DNA from: an uncultured Flavobacterium sp.
GTDB taxonomy: Bacteria; Bacteroidota; Bacteroidia; Flavobacteriales; Flavobacteriaceae
Assembly: GCF_937876455.1 (NCBI RefSeq)
Contig: NZ_CALFIG010000227.1
Location: forward strand, 1 to 23,055
Reading direction: 5' to 3'
Length of the DNA stretch: 23,055 nucleotides
Below the pieces are notes generated by a model. It made no database searches and was not told the DNA's origin. It worked only from the letters and a program-made list of their open reading frames with translations. Positions 1-7,123 of the stretch are shown one piece after another. The translations under genes and the position numbers were made by a program. Position 1 is the first letter of the stretch; every line of letters starts with the position of its first letter.

Positions 1-37
1 ATTTGAAAAAAATAATTAATACTTAAAATAATATATT

Positions 38-646
38 ATGGCTTTTGAATTACCACAATTACCGTATGCTTATGACGCGTTAGAACCACATGTTGATGCA
101 AGAACAATGGAAATTCACCATACTAAGCACCACAATGCTTATACCACAAATTTAAATGCAGCTATTCAGGGCACCGATTTAGATGGTAAAACCATTGAAA
201 ACATTTTAATTAATTTAGACATGAACAACACTGCTGTGCGAAACAATGGGGGTGGATTTTACAACCACAACCTTTTTTGGACAGTTATGTCTCCAAATGG
301 AGGAGGATTACCAACAGGTGATTTACTAGAAGCTATTGAAAGAGATTTTGGTTCGTTTGAAGTGTTTAAATCAGAATTTGCAAAAGCTGCTGCTACGCGA
401 TTTGGCTCAGGATGGGCTTGGTTGTGTGTGCATAAAGGTGGTAAACTTGAAGTATGCAGCACTGCTAATCAAGATTGTCCTTTAATGCCTGGCATTGCTT
501 GTGAAGGAACGCCAATTTTAGGTTTAGACGTATGGGAACATGCGTATTATCTAAATTATCAAAACAGAAGACCTGATTATGTTGAAGCTTTTTTCAATGT
601 GATTAACTGGACAGAAGTTGCTCGAAGATTTGCAGTTGAAAAATAA
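38..646 (+). CDS. sodA: Superoxide dismutase, Mn/Fe family (Mn-type signatures)
   Basis: This 202-residue cytoplasmic enzyme converts superoxide to oxygen and hydrogen peroxide. All four metal ligands of the Fe/Mn SOD family are visible: His27 (in MEIHHTKHH), His77 (in NHNLFW), Asp164 and His168 (in DVWEHAYY). The second-sphere residues His31 and Tyr35 are also present. Gly73 in NNGGGFYNH and Gln145 in TANQD match the Mn-type arrangement, since Fe-type enzymes carry a Gln at the first site. This favours manganese, although cambialistic enzymes exist in Bacteroidota and sequence alone cannot settle it. The start at 38 gives the standard N-terminus (ELPQLPYAYDALEPH). Only 37 bases of upstream sequence are in the window, so the promoter cannot be judged. 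A strong terminator follows, so it is probably transcribed alone or as the last gene of an operon. Confidence 0.96.
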   Translation: MAFELPQLPYAYDALEPHVDARTMEIHHTKHHNAYTTNLNAAIQGTDLDGKTIENILINLDMNNTAVRNNGGGFYNHNLFWTVMSPNGGGLPTGDLLEAIERDFGSFEVFKSEFAKAAATRFGSGWAWLCVHKGGKLEVCSTANQDCPLMPGIACEGTPILGLDVWEHAYYLNYQNRRPDYVEAFFNVINWTEVARRFAVEK

Positions 647-659
647 TAACTGAAATAGT

Positions 660-687
660 AAAAAAGTCGCTAATTAGCGACTTTTTT
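660..687 (+). terminator. Rho-independent terminator of the superoxide dismutase gene
   Basis: The perfect palindrome GTCGCTAATTAGCGAC (666-681) is flanked by six A on the left and six T on the right. It begins 14 nt after the sod stop codon. The A/T flanks make it symmetric, but the next gene is also on the plus strand, so it serves sod. Confidence 0.9.
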
Positions 688-718
688 ATTTTTATAACAC
701 ATCCCAAAGAATAATGCC

Positions 719-726
719 TATTTTTG
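719..726 (+). promoter_or_regulatory. Putative -7 promoter box of the DUF5686 gene
   Basis: TATTTTTG matches the Bacteroidota -7 consensus TAnnTTTG exactly. It lies 28 nt before the preferred ATG at 755 and after the sod terminator. No clear TTTG -33 box was found, so support is moderate. Confidence 0.5.
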
Positions 727-754
727 TAGTCTTAATTATTCCCAACTAATATTG

Positions 755-2974
755 ATGCGGTTTCTTATTAGCTATTTTATGTTGTTACCTCTTGTGTTTT
801 TTGCTCAAGAAAACTACCCGTCTAAAAAAACAGACATAGAAACATTAGTTAAAAAAGTAAATGAACAACAGGTAATTCAAAAGAAAAAACTTCAAAATTT
901 TAACTATTCATTTTACGAAAAATCGATACTATCTGCTCATCCCGACTCCATTACTGGGAAAATTGATACTCTTTTCAAAAACAAAAAACAAAACAGATAT
1001 ATAATCGATTCTTCGGGTTATAAATTTAAAAACTTACTAACCAAGCAACACTTGTATTTGCTTGAAAAAGTATCAAAGGTTTCCGTTAAAAAGTGGAACA
1101 AAAAAGAAGAAATTTTAGGATTAAAAATGGCAGGGTTAAAACAACCTATTTATGAATTAATGGGACAAGAGTTTATCCCTTTTGAATGGAGCAAAAAGCA
1201 TTTAAAATTTTTAACTTTTACCATTATAAACCCTTTGTACTTTAGTGAAAACAAGTCCTACTTATTGACTATTGACCCTGCTTTTACATCAAGTATTAAG
1301 GTTAATTTTTTAAGTTTAAAACAACAAAAAAACAATACGATTTCGGGCTATTTTCTTTTGGACAAAGAAACTTATGGAATTCAAAAATCTGTTTTTATAC
1401 TTAAAGGAATTATAAACATTAGAGCAACAACGACCTATTTTTGTGAAAAAACACAAAAAATTTGGTTACCTAAAACACAAAAACTAGAAGTAACTAAAGG
1501 CGTTAATAAATATAATATAGCTATTTTAGGGGAAACCATTCGCTTTGAAAACAATAAAAATGGCAACAGCGAAAAATATGATTATACACAAGATTTATTT
1601 TTTACGCTTTCAAGGAAATATTTAGACTATACTTTTTTGCCTTCAACCACTACACAACGATATGCCATTCAAATAGCAAAAAATGCCGTTACAAATAACG
1701 CTTCCTTTTTACGCTTTTTTGAAACAGACACCATAGATTCACGTGTATTAAACACCTATAAATCATTAGACAGTTTAGTAACCAATGAACGTATTGAACA
1801 AAAAATTTATTTTGGAAAAAAATTAATAAACGGACAAATTCCTATTGGAATATTTGATATTCGAGCTCGTGAATTATTAAAATATAATAATTATGAAGGG
1901 TTTAGAATGGGTTTAGGATTGTCAACAAATGAAAAATTATTTCAATCTTTTAAACTATTTGGTTATGGTGCTTATGGAACAAAAGACGGTGTTTTTAAGA
2001 GTCAAATTGGAGGTTCTTTTCGAGTCTCTAAAAATTCAGACTCTTGGTTAACTGGCTCGTTTACAGATGATTTAACCGAATTTGCAGATATTACATTTTT
2101 GGTTGATTCCAAAAAATATAAACTATACGATCCGCGTCCTTTTAATATTTCCACGTTTTACAATTATCAAAATTATACGTTTTCTTATGAAACAAAGGCA
2201 ATACCCACACTTGAAACCGTATTGTCTCTAACAAAGTCCAGGGTTAATCCGCTTTTTGATTACACATTTATAGCAAATGGCAAACCCTATCAATTATATA
2301 ATTTAACCTTATTTAACGCTAGTTTTGAATGGTCTCCAAAAAGTAGATTTTTACAAAGTCCGCAACAAATCATAGAAGTGGAAAAAAATTATCCTAAAGT
2401 AATTGTCCAGCTTACGAAATCGATTCCAAACGTATTAGAAAACGAATTAAATTTTACCAAAATAGATTTACGTATCCAACAAGAAACAAAATTTATTTCG
2501 GGTCAAAAAACCACTTTTTTATGGCAAGGCGGAATGAGTTTTGGGAACACGCCGCTTTCACATTTATATAGTGTGGCACCTAATAATTTAGACAAAACTA
2601 GACTTATTCAACGGCTTACATTTGCAAGTAAAACCGCTTTTGAGACAATGTACTTTAATGAATTTTTCTCTGATAAATATACCTTTTTTCAATTGAAACA
2701 TTATTTCAACAAACTTATGCTAGCTAAAAATTGCAAACCCACACTAGTACTAGGAAGCAAAGTAGCTTTTGGTAGCTTGTCAAATCTTGAATTGCACAAA
2801 GGTCTTGTGTTTAAAACCATGGAAAAAGGCTTTTTTGAAAGCGGGTTAGAATTACAAAATATATTTAAAGGTTTTGGACTTTCTGCTTATTACCGCTACG
2901 GTCCTTACCAACTTGCGCGATTTGAAGACAACTTGGCTGTGAAAATTTCTTTTACGCTGAATTTAGGGCTGTAG
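755..2974 (+). CDS. DUF5686-family outer-membrane beta-barrel protein
   Basis: This is a 739-residue exported protein of unknown function. The N-terminus (MRFLISYFMLLPLVFFAQ) is a signal peptide with likely cleavage near residue 17-18. The early segment (NFNYSFYEKS, then a stretch ending near WLPKT) resembles the DUF5686 family found with TonB-type outer-membrane proteins of Bacteroidota. The C-terminal half alternates aromatic and polar residues in barrel-like strands and ends KISFTLNLGL, as expected of an outer-membrane barrel. Many relatives carry a CarboxypepD_reg-like domain after the signal peptide. Here the mature protein goes almost directly into the DUF5686-like region, so that domain appears absent. 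An in-frame TTG at 752 would add one residue; I prefer the ATG at 755. The family assignment comes from recognition, not a profile search. Confidence 0.75.
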   Translation: MRFLISYFMLLPLVFFAQENYPSKKTDIETLVKKVNEQQVIQKKKLQNFNYSFYEKSILSAHPDSITGKIDTLFKNKKQNRYIIDSSGYKFKNLLTKQHLYLLEKVSKVSVKKWNKKEEILGLKMAGLKQPIYELMGQEFIPFEWSKKHLKFLTFTIINPLYFSENKSYLLTIDPAFTSSIKVNFLSLKQQKNNTISGYFLLDKETYGIQKSVFILKGIINIRATTTYFCEKTQKIWLPKTQKLEVTKGVNKYNIAILGETIRFENNKNGNSEKYDYTQDLFFTLSRKYLDYTFLPSTTTQRYAIQIAKNAVTNNASFLRFFETDTIDSRVLNTYKSLDSLVTNERIEQKIYFGKKLINGQIPIGIFDIRARELLKYNNYEGFRMGLGLSTNEKLFQSFKLFGYGAYGTKDGVFKSQIGGSFRVSKNSDSWLTGSFTDDLTEFADITFLVDSKKYKLYDPRPFNISTFYNYQNYTFSYETKAIPTLETVLSLTKSRVNPLFDYTFIANGKPYQLYNLTLFNASFEWSPKSRFLQSPQQIIEVEKNYPKVIVQLTKSIPNVLENELNFTKIDLRIQQETKFISGQKTTFLWQGGMSFGNTPLSHLYSVAPNNLDKTRLIQRLTFASKTAFETMYFNEFFSDKYTFFQLKHYFNKLMLAKNCKPTLVLGSKVAFGSLSNLELHKGLVFKTMEKGFFESGLELQNIFKGFGLSAYYRYGPYQLARFEDNLAVKISFTLNLGL

Positions 2975-3009
2975 TCTGTTTTTCTACTTCATATTCTAAC
3001 AAATATTCT

Positions 3010-3017
3010 TACCTTTG
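3010..3017 (+). promoter_or_regulatory. Putative -7 promoter box of the RND/MMPL transporter gene
   Basis: TACCTTTG is an exact match to TAnnTTTG, 19 nt before the ATG at 3037. No terminator hairpin was seen between the DUF5686 gene and this box, so read-through from upstream is also possible. Confidence 0.6.
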
Positions 3018-3036
3018 CCTCTTAATTTTTTTTAGC

Positions 3037-5457
3037 ATGTCAAAGTGGTCAAACACTAGTTTTTGGAATTTTGTTGCGCGTCAACTTTTAAGAAACCGTA
3101 TTTGGGTAATTGTACTACTAGTTGCTTTTACACTTTTTATGGCTTCCCAATGGAAATACATTCGTTTTACACAAACCGAAGCAAATCTACTTCCAGATGA
3201 TCACAAAGACAATATTGCTTATACACATTTTTTAAAGACTTTTGGAGAAGAAGGCAATGTAATTGTACTGGCCGTTAATAAAGAAGCGGTTTTTACAACT
3301 AAAAATTTTAAAGAATGGAACAACATGATGACTTCCATTCAAAAAAACAAAGAAGTTGAACTGGTTGTCTCCTTCAAAGAACTGAAACAATTAGTAAAAA
3401 ATGACAGCACACAGACATTTGAACTTAATCCTTTTATTGATTTTTCAAAAGTAGGCCAAATTAGTTATTTGAACACTAAAAAAGAGACTTTGTTTAAAGA
3501 ATTGCCTTTCTATGAAAGTTTATTGTTTAACAAAAAGGCAGGCACAATACGAAGTGTTATTTATTTAAAAAAGAATATTGTTAACAAACCTGCTCGAAAA
3601 GAATTTGTATTAAAAAAATTACTTCCCGCCATTGAAGCTTTTAAAGCAAAAACACGTGTTGATTTACATGTTTCGGGAATGCCTTATATCAGAACACTTA
3701 ATGCTCAAGCTATAATTAGTGAAATTAGTTTATTTATAGGTGCTACTTTACTTATTACATCCTTAATTTTCTATTTCTTTTTTAGGTCATTTCGCACTAC
3801 TTTAATGGCTATTTTTGTTGTACTTATTGGGGTGATGTGGTCGTTTGGGTTATTAGGATTGTTGCGCTATGAAATAACAGTTCTTACCGCTTTAGTGCCT
3901 TCATTAATTGTAATTATTGGTATTCCAAACTGTATTTTTCTAACGAATAAATACCATCAAGAAGCTAGAGCTCATGGAAACAAAGCAAAAGCGCTTCAAC
4001 GTGTATTAACCAAAGTGGGAACAGCTACGTTTATTACTAATGTGACAACAGCTGTAGGTTTTGCTACATTCATTATTACAAACAATGATTTACTTAAAGA
4101 ATTTGGTATTGTTACATCCATAAATATTATGGCTTTGTTTGTACTTAGTTTATTTGTAATACCTATTTTCTTCAGTTTCATGCCGATTCCAAAAGAAAAA
4201 CATTTGGAACATTTAGAACGAAATTACTTAGTAGGCTTCAGAGATTGGATTATTAGACAAGTAAAGTACCATAATGTTAAGGTGTATTCTGTAGCTATTA
4301 TTGTTCTAATTGCAGGAATTATAGGGGTATATGAAATGAAGATTTCAGGTAGTGTATTAGAAGATATGCCAAAAGGGACTGCTTTTTTTGAAGACATTCG
4401 CTTTTTTGAAAAAGAATTTAATGGTGTATTACCCGTAGAGATTATGATTGACACCAAACATAAAAAAGGTGTAATGAAGATGAGTACATTGAAAAAAATG
4501 GACGAATTGCAACAAGCTATTGAAGAAATTCCTGAACTTTCAAAACCTGTTTCTGTAGTTAATTTAGTCAAATATGCTAAACAAGCCTACTATAATGGAA
4601 ATCCTGATTTTTATGCGTTGCCCAATTCACAAGAACAAGCTTTTATTTTGCCTTACTTAAAAAATGCATCAAAAAATACGGCAGATAATCCCTTAAAAAC
4701 CTATGTAGATAAAACAGGTCGATATGGTCGAATTTCAACTTTTATGAAAGAAGTAGGAACAGACGAAATGAAAAAAATAGAAGAAAAATTAAATGAAAAA
4801 ATAACTAAATTATTTCCCAAAGAACGCTATACAGTATCTATCACAGGAAAAGCTTTGTTGTTTCAAAAAGGGACAAGTTATTTGTTAGACAATTTAATAG
4901 AATCTTTAATTTTTGCTGTTTTGTTAACTGCAGGATTGATTTTCTTTTTATTTCGCTCCTTTAAAATGATATTAGTTGCCTTGATACCTAATCTACTTCC
5001 TTTGCTATCAACTGCTGGGTTAATGGGCTATCTAGAAATTCCTATAAAACCATCAACTATTTTAGTTTTTGGAATTGCCTTTGGCTTATCCGTTGATGAT
5101 ACCATTCGTTTTCTGGCACAGTATCGTCAAGAATTAAAATTAAACAATTGGAAAATCAAAAAATCTATTTTTAAAACATTAGAAGAAGAAGGGCCAAGCA
5201 TGTTCTATACTTCTATTGTGTTATTATTTGGATTTTCGGTCTTTACCTTATCTGACTTTGGTGGAACAATAGCTTTAGGTGGACTGGTTTCCATTACGCT
5301 TTTATTTGGCATGTTGACTAATTTAATTTTATTGCCTAGTTTAGTGCTCTCGTTAAATAAAACCTTGGCAAACCAACAAGAACTAAAAGAACCTACTCTT
5401 GACATTATTGTTGATGAGGCAGAAATTGAAAAAGAAATTGAAAAAAATACGTTATGA
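3037..5457 (+). CDS. RND-superfamily (MMPL/COG1033-type) transporter, 12 TM
   Basis: This 806-residue inner-membrane protein has the two-fold repeat of RND transporters. There is one TM segment near residues 22-38, a large periplasmic loop to about 225, five TM segments between about 228 and 383, a TM near 416-433, a second loop to about 615, and five more TM segments to about 775. The second half has the expected acidic pair Asp687-Asp688 in FGLSVDDTIRF. The equivalent site in the first half is Pro297-Asn298 (GIPNCIFLTNKY), so the acidic residues are missing there. The tail is charged (residues 780-806). Relatives are annotated as predicted exporters of the RND superfamily or MMPL-family transporters. 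The substrate is unknown and nothing nearby suggests one. There is no membrane-fusion protein or TolC gene beside it, unlike a HAE1 drug pump. Confidence 0.88.
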   Translation: MSKWSNTSFWNFVARQLLRNRIWVIVLLVAFTLFMASQWKYIRFTQTEANLLPDDHKDNIAYTHFLKTFGEEGNVIVLAVNKEAVFTTKNFKEWNNMMTSIQKNKEVELVVSFKELKQLVKNDSTQTFELNPFIDFSKVGQISYLNTKKETLFKELPFYESLLFNKKAGTIRSVIYLKKNIVNKPARKEFVLKKLLPAIEAFKAKTRVDLHVSGMPYIRTLNAQAIISEISLFIGATLLITSLIFYFFFRSFRTTLMAIFVVLIGVMWSFGLLGLLRYEITVLTALVPSLIVIIGIPNCIFLTNKYHQEARAHGNKAKALQRVLTKVGTATFITNVTTAVGFATFIITNNDLLKEFGIVTSINIMALFVLSLFVIPIFFSFMPIPKEKHLEHLERNYLVGFRDWIIRQVKYHNVKVYSVAIIVLIAGIIGVYEMKISGSVLEDMPKGTAFFEDIRFFEKEFNGVLPVEIMIDTKHKKGVMKMSTLKKMDELQQAIEEIPELSKPVSVVNLVKYAKQAYYNGNPDFYALPNSQEQAFILPYLKNASKNTADNPLKTYVDKTGRYGRISTFMKEVGTDEMKKIEEKLNEKITKLFPKERYTVSITGKALLFQKGTSYLLDNLIESLIFAVLLTAGLIFFLFRSFKMILVALIPNLLPLLSTAGLMGYLEIPIKPSTILVFGIAFGLSVDDTIRFLAQYRQELKLNNWKIKKSIFKTLEEEGPSMFYTSIVLLFGFSVFTLSDFGGTIALGGLVSITLLFGMLTNLILLPSLVLSLNKTLANQQELKEPTLDIIVDEAEIEKEIEKNTL

Positions 5458-5531
5458 ATTGGCATAAAAAAAACACCACTAAACAATAATGGTGTAGAAT
5501 AGATTGCCTTTAAAAGATAAATACCTAACAT

Positions 5532-6836
5532 ATGAAAAATTTAGTTGAAGAATTACAATGGCGCGGTTTAATCCACGATATAATGCCTGGAACAGAAGAA
5601 CAATTACTCAAAGAACCTACTTCTGTATATATTGGTTTTGATCCTACGTCAAATTCTTTACATATTGGTAGTTTAGTACCCATTATTTTATTAATGCACT
5701 TAAGAAATTTTGGACACAAACCTTATGCATTAGTGGGTGGGGCTACAGGAATGATAGGTGACCCATCAGGAAAATCAAATGAGCGTAATTTATTAGATGA
5801 AGCTACTTTACATAAAAATGTTGAAGGCATTAAACGTGTACTTTCTAAATTTTTAGACTTTAATGCTACAGATGCGCAAGCACCCGTTCTTGTAAATAAT
5901 TATGACTGGATGAAAGATTTTTCGTTTATTCACTTTGCAAGAGACATTGGTAAACGAATTACCGTTAATTACATGATGAGTAAAGATTCAGTAAAAAAAC
6001 GTTTATCAGGTGAAACAGGAGACGGAATGAGCTTCACAGAATTTACCTATCAATTAATTCAAGGTTATGATTTTTACCATTTATATAAAACACATAACTG
6101 TTTATTACAAATGGGCGGCAGCGACCAGTGGGGAAACATAACAACTGGGACAGAATTAATTAGACGCATGAGCGTAGATACCGACAAAGAAGGTAAAGCT
6201 TTTGCCATGACTTGTCCGTTAATTACTAAAGCAGACGGTTCAAAATTTGGAAAATCTGAAAAAGGAAATATTTGGTTAGATGCGGATAAAACATCGGCTT
6301 ACGAGTTTTATCAATTTTGGTTAAACACTACGGATGTTGATGCCGAAAAATACATTAAAATTTTTACTTTTTTACCAAAAGAAGAAATTGAATCCCTTAT
6401 TCTTGCTCATCAAGAAGCGCCACATTTACGTATAGTACAGAAAAAACTTGCAGAAGAATTGACCATCATGATTCATGGTAAAGAAGAATTAGAAAATGCT
6501 ATTAAAGCTTCATCTATTTTGTTTGGAAATGCTACCACAGAAGATTTAAAATCATTAAACGAGCAAACCTTCCTCGCTGTTTTTGATGGGGTTGAACAGG
6601 CTATTGTAGCAAAAAAAGAGATTGAAAGTGGTTATAATATTATTGAAGCATTTGCAGCGAATGGATTTTTAGCTTCTAATAGCGAAGTACGAAGAGCATT
6701 AAAAGAAAATGCCATTTCTGTGAACAAACAAAAAGTTACAGAATCGTATACAATTAACACAGCCGATTTACTTAATGATAAATTTGTATTGTTACAAAAA
6801 GGGAAAAAGAATTATTACCTTTTGAAAATAGAATAA
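5532..6836 (+). CDS. tyrS: Tyrosyl-tRNA synthetase
   Basis: This 434-residue class Ic enzyme charges tRNA-Tyr with tyrosine in the cytoplasm. The HIGH-type signature is HIGS at 44-47 (PTSNSLHIGS) and the KMSKS-type loop is KFGKS at 238-242 (KADGSKFGKS), both typical of bacterial TyrRS. The tyrosine-site segment GGSDQWGN lies at 195-202. A C-terminal S4-like RNA-binding domain covers roughly 365-430 (NGFLASNSEVRRALKENAISVN). The length is close to that of the E. coli enzyme. The gap from the transporter gene is 74 nt and contains no good TAnnTTTG box, so co-transcription with the transporter is possible. No T-box leader is visible, as expected outside Firmicutes. Confidence 0.97.
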   Translation: MKNLVEELQWRGLIHDIMPGTEEQLLKEPTSVYIGFDPTSNSLHIGSLVPIILLMHLRNFGHKPYALVGGATGMIGDPSGKSNERNLLDEATLHKNVEGIKRVLSKFLDFNATDAQAPVLVNNYDWMKDFSFIHFARDIGKRITVNYMMSKDSVKKRLSGETGDGMSFTEFTYQLIQGYDFYHLYKTHNCLLQMGGSDQWGNITTGTELIRRMSVDTDKEGKAFAMTCPLITKADGSKFGKSEKGNIWLDADKTSAYEFYQFWLNTTDVDAEKYIKIFTFLPKEEIESLILAHQEAPHLRIVQKKLAEELTIMIHGKEELENAIKASSILFGNATTEDLKSLNEQTFLAVFDGVEQAIVAKKEIESGYNIIEAFAANGFLASNSEVRRALKENAISVNKQKVTESYTINTADLLNDKFVLLQKGKKNYYLLKIE

Positions 6837-6861
6837 AAAAAGATTTTATATTTATTTTAAG

Positions 6862-6893
6862 AAAGGCTGTTTTGTAAAAGATGGCCTTTTTTT
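6862..6893 (+). terminator. Probable terminator of tyrS
   Basis: AAAGGC (6862-6867) pairs with GCCTTT (6884-6889) across a 16-nt loop and is followed by further T residues to 6893. The loop is large and the stem short. Even so, its position 26 nt after the tyrS stop fits an intrinsic terminator. Confidence 0.65.
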
Positions 6894-6914
6894 ATAAAAA
6901 GAAACGTATTTAAA

Positions 6915-6993
6915 AATAAAAAGGTGAAACCATAGTTTCACCCTTTTGCCCCAAATCTACCATAAAACTTAACCTACTAATTTTCTGGTAGTA
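6915..6993 (-). ncRNA. Candidate small RNA between tyrS and the purF-like gene
   Basis: On the minus strand there is a T6G run at 7031-7025 and, 23 nt later, TACTTTAG (7001-6994), which differs from TAnnTTTG at one base. Immediately downstream the sequence can form a stem CTACCA (6991-6986) / TGGTAG (6962-6957). After a short linker (ATTTGGGG) comes a terminator hairpin with a T tract. Promoter, structured body and terminator would give an RNA of about 75-80 nt. It does not overlap a gene. The alternative is that this is the 3' untranslated region of the purF-like gene, whose stop lies about 130 nt upstream in this direction. I did not identify an RNA family. Flavobacterial RNAs such as the flavo-1 motif would be the first to compare. 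Confidence 0.4.
6918..6947 (-). terminator. Rho-independent terminator on the minus strand
   Basis: GGTGAAAC (6923-6930) and GTTTCACC (6935-6942) form an 8-bp perfect stem with the 4-nt loop CATA. Read on the minus strand, the hairpin is followed by TTTTTATTTTTA. It could end either the candidate small RNA or the purF-like transcript. It could also act as a second terminator for tyrS, because T residues also follow on the plus strand. Confidence 0.8.
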
Positions 6994-7123
6994 CTAAAGT
7001 ATAACTATTTATAAGTTAGTTGTACAAAAAATTGTTGTATTACATAAAAAATCGTTAAACTGCATGTTTTTAATTAAAAAACTATATTTATTGAGCTGTT
7101 TTTAACAAATTTAACATTATTTA

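Noticed and set aside
752..754. TTG as the start codon of the DUF5686 protein
   Set aside because: The ATG immediately after it (755) gives a normal signal peptide, and the TTG adds only one residue.
5473..5495. ACACCA / TGGTGT inverted repeat between the transporter gene and tyrS
   Set aside because: It has only 6 bp with an 11-nt loop. The T tract would lie on the minus strand, where no gene needs a terminator, so it is not called as a terminator.
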